Source: an uncultured Schwartzia sp. (GTDB lineage Bacteria > Bacillota > Negativicutes > Selenomonadales > Selenomonadaceae). Taken from it: a stretch of 5,123 bases of DNA. The DNA is taken from contig CAJPUA010000102.1 in assembly GCA_905373705.1 (NCBI GenBank), positions 1-5,123 of the forward strand. The letters run 5' to 3'. The notes beneath the pieces are model-generated. The model made no database searches. It was given only the letters and a program-made list of their open reading frames with translations, and was not told the origin of the DNA. Below, piece by piece: positions 1-4,636 of this stretch (within the stretch, counting starts at the first letter, position 1; every line of letters begins with the position of its first letter). Both the position numbers and the translations under genes were made by a program.

Positions 1-145
1 GAGTAAATCGGAGTCGGAAATTATGATTTTCCTGACGGCGCATATCTTGGACGACACGGACGGGGCAGATAAAACGATAGGTCCTGACGTATCGCTTGGG
101 GATACGGAAACGGCGCAGGAAAAGGCAGCAGGAAAAGCGCCGTGA
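1..145 (+). CDS. C-terminal end of a probable secretin (type II secretion / type IV pilus outer-membrane channel), partial
   Basis: The frame beginning at base 2 is open from the window edge to a TGA at 143-145, giving the last 47 residues of a protein that starts upstream. It contains SESEIMIFLTAHIL, which resembles the final beta-strand motif of the secretin family (PilQ/GspD), usually of the form ELLIFLTPRIL. Secretins form multimeric channels in the outer membrane for pili or secreted proteins. After the motif comes a hydrophilic, acidic tail of about 31 residues (rich in D, G, T, E, K). Its role is unknown; it could be a disordered tail or a pilotin-binding segment. The motif match is short and the conserved Pro-Arg of the usual motif is Ala-His here, so the family call is moderate. 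If right, the host has an outer membrane. PilQ and GspD cannot be told apart from this fragment. Confidence 0.6.
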   Translation, partial: SKSESEIMIFLTAHILDDTDGADKTIGPDVSLGDTETAQEKAAGKAP

Positions 146-240
146 TTTTACGGCTGAAAATATACAGGAAAAAGGAAATAGCCGAGATAAAAGTGGACAG
201 TATTTTAGGGGAAAGGACAGGGATAAAGGATGGCGATTAA
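142..240 (+). CDS. possible small protein of 32 residues overlapping the secretin stop
   Basis: A GTG at 142 overlaps the secretin TGA in a GTGA arrangement and opens a frame of 32 codons ending at TAA 238-240, which runs 11 bases into the response regulator gene. A weak Shine-Dalgarno-like AGGA lies at 130-133, eight bases upstream. The predicted peptide is highly charged and basic at the start (RLKIYRKKEIAEIKVD), with no membrane segment and no family I recognise. Position and overlap are those of a translationally coupled gene. However, a 99-base open frame in an A-rich spacer is easily produced by chance, and the start is not ATG. Treat it as a candidate only. Confidence 0.2.
   Translation: MILRLKIYRKKEIAEIKVDSILGERTGIKDGD
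219..223 (+). promoter_or_regulatory. Shine-Dalgarno site of the response regulator gene
   Basis: AGGGA lies six bases before the ATG at 230, in a purine-rich stretch (about 207-229) that offers several alternative pairings to the 16S rRNA tail. It supports the chosen start. No convincing promoter or terminator is visible between the secretin stop at 145 and this site, so co-transcription with the upstream gene is possible. Confidence 0.5.
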
Positions 241-901
241 GATTCTGATTGCAGATGACCACGCTCTCTTGCGGCAGGGAATTAAGCGGGTGCTGAATTT
301 TGAGGAGGATCTTGAAGTGATCGGCGAAGCCGGGGACGGGCAGGAAGCTTTGGCGCGGGCGCTGGTTTTGCAGCCCGATATTCTCCTCTTGGATCTTAAC
401 ATGCCGAACCTTTCCGGGCTGGAGGTCACGCGCCAGCTCCAGGCGGCGCGTTCGCGCACCCGGATCATCGCCCTGACGATTCACGACAGCGATAAATATG
501 TCCTGGAAATGCTCCGGAACGGCGCGCTCGGTTATCTTCTAAAGGACGTTGAGCCGGCGATGCTCATCAAGGCGATTCATGTAGTCGCTTCCGGCGACGC
601 GTTCGTCTATCCCAAGCTGGCGGAGCGTATTTTCGGCGGACTTATCGAGGGCGAGGACGTGAACGCTAAGGCGCGGGAAATGTGGCGCGAAGGTCGGGCG
701 GAGAGGCTTACGCCGCGCGAGATGGACGTTCTTTCCTGTATTGCCAAGGGCTTTTCTAATCAGGATATCGCGCAGGCGCTGTTCGTGAGCGAAAAGACGG
801 TCAAAAACCACCTGACGAATATTTTCCGCAAGCTTAATGTTAACGACCGGACGCAGGCACTCATTTACGTCCTCAAGCACAAAATTATGACGCTGGAATA
901 A
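230..901 (+). CDS. NarL/FixJ-family response regulator (receiver plus LuxR-type HTH)
   Basis: This 223-residue cytoplasmic DNA-binding regulator is full length for the family. Residues 1-120 form a CheY-like receiver domain: the acidic pair Asp9/Asp10 in IADDH, the phospho-acceptor Asp55 in LLLDLNMP, Thr83 and Lys105 (GYLLKD) are all present, so it should be phosphorylated by a histidine kinase. Residues 160-217 form a LuxR-type helix-turn-helix (LTPREMDVL, then GFSNQDIAQALFVSEKTVKNH and IFRKLNVNDRTQA), the DNA-contacting half. A linker of about 40 residues, including a Trp and several charged residues, joins the two. No kinase gene is adjacent in the window, so its partner and signal are unknown. 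It sits between a secretin gene and the tetrapyrrole operon and is followed by strong hairpins, so it is more likely the last gene of the upstream unit than part of the heme operon. Whether it controls either neighbour cannot be told from sequence. Confidence 0.95.
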   Translation: MAIKILIADDHALLRQGIKRVLNFEEDLEVIGEAGDGQEALARALVLQPDILLLDLNMPNLSGLEVTRQLQAARSRTRIIALTIHDSDKYVLEMLRNGALGYLLKDVEPAMLIKAIHVVASGDAFVYPKLAERIFGGLIEGEDVNAKAREMWREGRAERLTPREMDVLSCIAKGFSNQDIAQALFVSEKTVKNHLTNIFRKLNVNDRTQALIYVLKHKIMTLE

Positions 902-904
902 TCA

Positions 905-920
905 GGATAAAACGTTATCC
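905..920. repeat. short perfect hairpin after the response regulator
   Basis: GGATAA (905-910) and TTATCC (915-920) are perfect inverted repeats around a four-base AACG loop. The element starts four bases after the response regulator stop and directly abuts the longer stem-loop at 921. Alone it is too AT-rich to be a strong terminator. It may add to the 3' end structure of the upstream mRNA or be a protein-binding dyad. Confidence 0.55.
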
Positions 921-965
921 AATGCCCCCGGAAAGTCAGGCGCGCCTTGACACTCCGGGGGCATT
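921..965. terminator. long stem-loop with 12-bp perfect inverted repeat; probable transcript end or operator
   Basis: AATGCCCCCGGA (921-932) is repeated exactly as its reverse complement at 954-965. Between the arms, GTCA (935-938) pairs with TGAC (948-951) and GG (939-940) with CC (945-946), leaving a CGCG loop, a bulged T and a small internal loop. RNA from the upstream gene would form a very stable hairpin 20 bases past the stop. No U-tract follows on the + strand (the next bases are GATGTAGTATC), so it is not a canonical intrinsic terminator. It could end transcripts weakly, protect a 3' end from exonucleases, or act as DNA as a dyad operator, since it covers the -35 and spacer of the next promoter. 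The hairpin itself is certain; the function is inferred. Confidence 0.6.
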
Positions 966-975
966 GATGTAGTAT
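947..975 (+). promoter_or_regulatory. predicted sigma-A promoter of the tetrapyrrole operon
   Basis: A perfect -35 hexamer TTGACA (947-952) is followed, after exactly 17 bp, by TAGTAT (970-975), which matches four of six bases of the -10 consensus TATAAT. Transcription would start near 981-983 and give a leader of about 57 bases before cbiL. The 3' arm of the 12-bp inverted repeat (954-965) fills most of the spacer and the -35 lies in its central region, so a protein bound to the dyad would block polymerase. The leader is too short for a cobalamin riboswitch and I see no such motif. The promoter is predicted, not shown. Confidence 0.65.
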
Positions 976-1025
976 CAATAGAGGGGAAGATATTCATTTT
1001 TCCTTACTGTGCGGCGAAAACCTTC

Positions 1026-1032
1026 GAGGAGG
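1026..1032 (+). promoter_or_regulatory. Shine-Dalgarno site deciding the cbiL start
   Basis: GAGGAGG lies six bases before ATG 1039, near-ideal strength and spacing. The frame could be extended upstream to a GTG at 1009, but that start would translate through this ribosome site and has none of its own, so 1039 is chosen. Confidence 0.85.
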
Positions 1033-1038
1033 ATATAC

Positions 1039-1746
1039 ATGACAGGAACCTTTTTTGGCATCGGCGTCGGCCCGGGCGATCCCGAGCTGTTGACGATGAA
1101 AGCGGTAAATGCGATTCGGCAGGTCGATATTCTCATCGCGCCTAAGACGGAAAAGAAGGACGGCAGCGTGGCGCTCAATATCGCTCGTCCGTATCTCAAG
1201 GAGGAGGTGCGGGTCGTCTATCAGGTCTTTCCCATGGTCAAAGCGTTTGAAAAGGATCCTGCCGCGTGGGAGGCGAATAAGCGCGAGATTCTTGCTTTTC
1301 TCAAGGAAGGCAAAAACGTCGGGTTTCTCACGCTGGGCGACGCGATGTTTTTCAGCACGTACATTTATATATTTCGGTTGCTGGAAAAAGAGGGCGTCCC
1401 CATTGAGACGATCCCCGGGATTCCGGCGTTTATCGCCATAGGAAGCCATCTGGGCTGGCCGATCGTCGAGGGCAACGACATTTTGAGTATTATTCCCGCT
1501 ACGGCGGACAAGGAAAAAATTTGTCGGATAACGGCAGCCTCGGATAACGTAGTTTTTATGAAGGTGTACAAAAATTTTCCCGAGATCGCCGAGCTTCTGC
1601 AAAAGGAAGGCATGGCGAAAAACTCGGTGATGGTCAGCCGCTGCGGCTTGCCGGATGAGGAACGCATCGATGACATTGAGGCGCGCAAAAGGCGCCCGGT
1701 CAATTATCTGTCAACGATTTTGGCACGAAGGACGGGAGAAAAATGA
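1039..1746 (+). CDS. cbiL: cobalt-factor II / precorrin-2 C20-methyltransferase CbiL
   Basis: This 235-residue cytoplasmic enzyme uses S-adenosylmethionine to methylate C20 of the corrin precursor. In the anaerobic (early cobalt) B12 route the substrate is cobalt-factor II. The tetrapyrrole methylase fold is clear: the N-terminal loop GVGPGDPELLT (residues 9-19), LGDAMFFSTY (99-108, with the GDAM form rather than GDP, as in known CbiL proteins), PGIPAF (126-131), MKVYKNF (174-180) and the C-terminal NYLSTIL (222-228). The last two, together with FPM (64-66), separate CbiL from CobA, CbiF and CbiH. Length is normal. It is the first gene after the predicted promoter and its stop overlaps the sirC start (ATGA, 1743-1746), so the two should be translated together. 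SirC makes the metal-free form of the CbiL substrate, so the pairing is biochemically sensible, with a chelatase step between them encoded elsewhere. Confidence 0.92.
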   Translation: MTGTFFGIGVGPGDPELLTMKAVNAIRQVDILIAPKTEKKDGSVALNIARPYLKEEVRVVYQVFPMVKAFEKDPAAWEANKREILAFLKEGKNVGFLTLGDAMFFSTYIYIFRLLEKEGVPIETIPGIPAFIAIGSHLGWPIVEGNDILSIIPATADKEKICRITAASDNVVFMKVYKNFPEIAELLQKEGMAKNSVMVSRCGLPDEERIDDIEARKRRPVNYLSTILARRTGEK

Positions 1747-2396
1747 GCGAACAGTTTTATCCGGTCAATATGAAACTCAGCGGCCGCCGCTGCGCTGTCG
1801 TGGGCGGCGGGCATATCGCTCTGCGCCGGGCGAAAGCGCTTCGCGCGGCAGGGGCTGCGGTGACGGTGATCGCGCCGAAGGCCATGCCGGAAATCGTCGA
1901 TCTGTCGCGTGAAGGGGAGATTAAATGGATCGCCGAACCCTTCACCGCGTCACAGATCGTGGGGATGTTTCTCGTCGTCTGCGCGACGGACGATGAGGCT
2001 GTGAACCGCGCCGCCGCATGGGCGGCGAAAGCGGCCGGAGCGTTGGTGAACATGGCCGCGCCGCCAACCACTTTGAGTGATTTTACGGTGCCGGCCCAGG
2101 CGGGACACGGGCAGCTCCTCCTTACGGTTTCTACTGGCGGAAGTGTTCCGGAGCTTTCCCGCGTTCTCTGCCGCGAGCTGGCAGATAATTTTGTCGCGGT
2201 GTACGGGACGTGGCTCGATCGGCTGGCGCCGCTTCGGCAGGAAGCGCAGAAGAAGTTTTCCCATAGTGAGGTACGGGAGATTTTCTGGCGGTCGGCGCTT
2301 GACGACGAGGTCATGGCTCTGGTCAGGGAGCAAAAGTATGATGAAGCGGAGGCGCGGGTGCGAGATGCAATTAGCCGTTTTAGGCCTGAATCATAA
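1743..2396 (+). CDS. sirC: precorrin-2 dehydrogenase (SirC / Met8-CysG N-terminal type)
   Basis: This 217-residue cytoplasmic NAD-dependent enzyme oxidises precorrin-2 to sirohydrochlorin, the branch point between siroheme and cobalamin. An N-terminal Rossmann domain begins with the family signature YPVNMKLSGRRCAVVGGGHIALRR (from Tyr6; nucleotide-binding VVGGGHIA at 19-26). It continues with TVIAP (41-45), FLVVCATDDEAVN (76-88), SDFTVPA (112-118) and LTVSTGGSVPELSR (127-140). Residues from about 150 form the helical C-terminal domain. There is no fused methylase domain, so it resembles monofunctional SirC or Met8p rather than full CysG. The stretch NMAAPP (103-108) has Ala106 where CysG and Met8p carry the aspartate linked to catalysis and chelation, which favours a dehydrogenase without ferrochelatase activity. 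The start is the ATG of the ATGA overlap with cbiL, with AAGGACGGGAG just upstream (1728-1738). The 3' end overlaps hemA by 32 bases. Confidence 0.9.
   Translation: MSEQFYPVNMKLSGRRCAVVGGGHIALRRAKALRAAGAAVTVIAPKAMPEIVDLSREGEIKWIAEPFTASQIVGMFLVVCATDDEAVNRAAAWAAKAAGALVNMAAPPTTLSDFTVPAQAGHGQLLLTVSTGGSVPELSRVLCRELADNFVAVYGTWLDRLAPLRQEAQKKFSHSEVREIFWRSALDDEVMALVREQKYDEAEARVRDAISRFRPES
2348..2352 (+). promoter_or_regulatory. Shine-Dalgarno site for hemA inside sirC
   Basis: GGAGG is embedded in the sirC coding sequence, 12 bases before ATG 2365. The spacing is longer than usual. It supports the internal start chosen for hemA and implies ribosomes still translating sirC would pass over it. Confidence 0.55.
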
Positions 2397-3684
2397 GACC
2401 GCTCCGGTAGAAGTACGCGAACGGTTCACGCTTTCCAAGGAAAAGGTGCGCCGCGGACTTCAGCATTTGCGTGAATATGATCCTGTCCACGAAGCGGTTG
2501 TCGTCTCAACCTGTAATCGCAGCGAGGTTTACGCCGTCGTAGGGGAAGAGGCGACGGGGGGAGACGCGCTTTACCGTTTCTGGTCGGACATGACCGGCAG
2601 CCGGGAGAAAATCGACGAATACATGTATACGTTTACCGACGAGGCATGTATCCGGCATCTGTTCCGGGTAGCATCGAGCCTCGATTCGCTGGTCATCGGC
2701 GAAGGACAGATCTTGAGCCAGGTGAAGGACGCCTATGCTTTGGCGCATGCCGCCGGGGCGACGAGTACGGTGTTAAATACTTTGTTCCATCGGGCGATTA
2801 CGACGGGGAAACGGGTGCGCACGGAGACGCGGATCGCGTTCAATGCGGTATCCGTGAGCTATGCAGCGGTCGAGCTGGCGCGGGATATTTTCGGGACATT
2901 GGAGGCGTCGAGCGCGCTGATCTTCGGCGCGGGGAAAATGGCCGAGCTGACGGCAGAGAATCTTTTGGGGCGCGGCGTGAAAAAGATTTACGTTGCCAAC
3001 CATCATCGGGAAAAGGCGGAGGAGATGGCGGCGCAGTTCGGCGGCGAGGCGGTGGATTTCGATTCGGGACTGGAAGCGGCGCCGGACGTCGATATCGTGG
3101 TGACATCCACGGGAGCGCCGCATTACGTTATCCATCCGTGGGAAACGCAGCGGGCGATGCGCGAGCGCGGCGGACGCCCGCTGGTTTTTATTGATATCGC
3201 CGTGCCGCGCGACGTCGATCCCGACGTGTCGGATATTCAAGGCGTTACCGTTTACAATATTGACGACCTGGAAGAGGTCGTCGATGAGCATAAGCAGGAG
3301 CGGCAGAAGGAAGCCCATCAGGCGGAGGCGATCATCGAGGAAGAGATCGCGGCGATTCGCGAGAAGCTCCAGTATCTCTCCTTTCAGCCGCTTATGGCGC
3401 GTCTCTCCAACCGCGCCGACAAGATCCGGCGGCGCGAGCTGCGGCGGGCGCTGGGGAAGCTCCCCCGGCTCGACGCGGCGGAGCAGAAGGTAATGGAGCA
3501 TATGTCGCGGATGATCGTCCGCAAGCTGCTGCGCTTTCCTATGATGGAGATCAATGCGGCGGCAGGGACGGAGCGGGAGCAGTTCTATATCGACGCGATG
3601 AACAGCCTGTTCAAGCTGGATTTTATCGGGGAGGCGGAAACGGCGGATGGCGAAAACGATCATCATCGGTACGCGCAGCAGTAA
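2365..3684 (+). CDS. hemA: glutamyl-tRNA reductase HemA
   Basis: This enzyme uses NADPH to reduce glutamyl-tRNA(Glu) to glutamate-1-semialdehyde, the first committed and usually rate-controlling step of C5 tetrapyrrole synthesis. The product is 439 residues, a normal length. The N-terminal catalytic domain has LGLNHKTAPVEVRER (6-20) and the nucleophile Cys50 in VVVSTCNRSEVYA. Also present are LFRVASSLDSLVIGEGQILSQVK (99-121), the glycine-rich NADPH loop IFGAGKMAELTAENL (186-200), FIDIAVPRDVDP (275-286) and YNIDDL (297-302). A long charged helix (about 303-338) and the C-terminal dimerisation domain (about 340-420) follow. The frame is open upstream to 2077, but family homology begins exactly at Met97 of that frame, so ATG 2365 is the start. 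It overlaps sirC by 32 and hemC by 38 bases, and its last 12 or so residues are encoded within hemC and look non-conserved. HemL, the next enzyme, is not in the window. Confidence 0.97.
   Translation: MQLAVLGLNHKTAPVEVRERFTLSKEKVRRGLQHLREYDPVHEAVVVSTCNRSEVYAVVGEEATGGDALYRFWSDMTGSREKIDEYMYTFTDEACIRHLFRVASSLDSLVIGEGQILSQVKDAYALAHAAGATSTVLNTLFHRAITTGKRVRTETRIAFNAVSVSYAAVELARDIFGTLEASSALIFGAGKMAELTAENLLGRGVKKIYVANHHREKAEEMAAQFGGEAVDFDSGLEAAPDVDIVVTSTGAPHYVIHPWETQRAMRERGGRPLVFIDIAVPRDVDPDVSDIQGVTVYNIDDLEEVVDEHKQERQKEAHQAEAIIEEEIAAIREKLQYLSFQPLMARLSNRADKIRRRELRRALGKLPRLDAAEQKVMEHMSRMIVRKLLRFPMMEINAAAGTEREQFYIDAMNSLFKLDFIGEAETADGENDHHRYAQQ
3628..3634 (+). promoter_or_regulatory. Shine-Dalgarno site for hemC inside hemA
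   Basis: GGGGAGG lies within the hemA coding sequence, 12 bases before ATG 3647. Strength is good and the spacing again long, matching the arrangement at the sirC/hemA junction. Confidence 0.6.
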
Positions 3685-4585
3685 ACTGGCGCTCTGGCAG
3701 GCCGATTATATCGCCCACCGCCTGCGTGAAAAGCACCCTTCCCTTATCGTCGAGGAGAAGCGGATGATGACGCAGGGCGACCGTATTCTTGACGCACCGT
3801 TGGCGAAGATCGGCGGCAAGGGATTGTTTACGAAGGAATTGGAAACGGCGATGCTGGCGGGAGAAATCGATATCGCCGTCCACAGCCTGAAGGATATGCC
3901 CACCGAGGTGCCGGAGGGGCTGGTTATTACGGCGATCACCGAGCGCTATGATCCCGGCGACGCGGTCATCAGCCCTCGCTATCAGACGCTTGCGGCACTG
4001 CCGCCGGGAGCGAAGGTCGGCACGTCGAGCCTGCGCCGCCGGGCGCAGCTTTTGGCGGCGCGGCCGGATCTCACGCTTTTCGATCTCCGGGGCAATGTCA
4101 ATACGCGTCTTGAGAAGCTCGACGCCGGGGAATACGACGCGATTATTCTCGCGGCGGCGGGGCTGAAGCGCCTGGGCTTCGGGGATCGGATCACCGAGGT
4201 TTTGCCGCGCGCGCTATGTCTGCCCGCTGTTGGGCAGGGCGCGCTGGCCATCGAAGCTCGCCGGGACGATCACGAAGTGCGAAAATTGGTCGATTTCCTG
4301 CGGGATGAAGCGATGACGGACTGCGCGGCGGCGGAGCGCGCCTTCTTGGAGACGGTGGAGGGCGGCTGTCAGGTGCCGGTGGGCGTATATGCTGCGGTGG
4401 ACGGCGATCAGCTCAGCGTGGAAGCAGTCATCGCTTCCCTCGACGGGCGGCAAAGATTTCGCGATACGCGCACCGGGCCGCGTCAAGAGGCGAGAAAGCT
4501 GGGGCGAGAGCTGGCGAATGTTTTGCTGGACGCGGGCGGCATAGAGATCCTGCACGGGATCGGGCTGCTGCTTGATCGGCACTGA
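3647..4585 (+). CDS. hemC: porphobilinogen deaminase (hydroxymethylbilane synthase) HemC
   Basis: This cytoplasmic enzyme joins four porphobilinogen units into hydroxymethylbilane, the substrate of HemD. It is 312 residues, the usual length. It begins with IIIGTRSSKLALWQAD (5-20), followed by GGKGLFTKELE (56-66) and HSLKDMP (79-85) with the catalytic Asp83. VGTSSLRRRAQ (124-134) supplies arginines that bind substrate carboxylates, then come DLRGNVNTRL (146-155), PAVGQGALAIEAR (193-205) and AAERAFLETVEGGCQVPVG (228-246). Cys241 in the last motif is the residue that covalently holds the dipyrromethane cofactor. All key residues are intact. The start agrees with the family N-terminus and lies 38 bases inside hemA, so expression is probably coupled to hemA. 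HemB (which supplies porphobilinogen) and HemD (which closes the ring) must be encoded outside the window or downstream. Confidence 0.97.
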   Translation: MAKTIIIGTRSSKLALWQADYIAHRLREKHPSLIVEEKRMMTQGDRILDAPLAKIGGKGLFTKELETAMLAGEIDIAVHSLKDMPTEVPEGLVITAITERYDPGDAVISPRYQTLAALPPGAKVGTSSLRRRAQLLAARPDLTLFDLRGNVNTRLEKLDAGEYDAIILAAAGLKRLGFGDRITEVLPRALCLPAVGQGALAIEARRDDHEVRKLVDFLRDEAMTDCAAAERAFLETVEGGCQVPVGVYAAVDGDQLSVEAVIASLDGRQRFRDTRTGPRQEARKLGRELANVLLDAGGIEILHGIGLLLDRH

Positions 4586-4624
4586 TGCGCGTCATGGGGA
4601 AAGCTGCCGGGACGGCTTACGAAG

Positions 4625-4630
4625 AGGAGG
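4625..4630 (+). promoter_or_regulatory. strong Shine-Dalgarno site of cobA
   Basis: AGGAGG sits six bases before ATG 4637, as good as the cbiL site and better placed than those of hemA and hemC. The 51-base gap after hemC holds no convincing promoter or terminator, so cobA is probably on the same transcript but translated independently. Confidence 0.8.
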
Positions 4631-4636
4631 AAAATC

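Noticed and set aside
151..184. CGGCT/AGCCG inverted repeat between secretin and response regulator
   Set aside because: Only five base pairs with a 24-base loop and no T-run; within chance expectation.
1009..1038. Upstream GTG start for cbiL
   Set aside because: It would translate through the GAGGAGG site at 1026-1032, and the added residues are not part of the methylase fold.
976..1038. Riboswitch or attenuator in the operon leader
   Set aside because: The predicted leader is only about 57 bases. The only pairing seen is a weak AT/GU-rich stem (about 983-1005) and a 4-bp CGAA/TTCG stem near the ribosome site, with no cobalamin riboswitch motif.
2077..2364. N-terminal extension of the hemA frame by 96 codons
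   Set aside because: It overlaps sirC, its sequence is Arg/Ser-rich shadow, and HemA homology starts exactly at the ATG at 2365, which has its own ribosome site.
2773..3666. Long open frame of 297 codons on the minus strand
   Set aside because: It lies entirely antisense to hemA, whose catalytic residues and length are intact. The product is Arg/His/Leu-rich low-quality sequence, typical of the shadow of a GC-rich gene.
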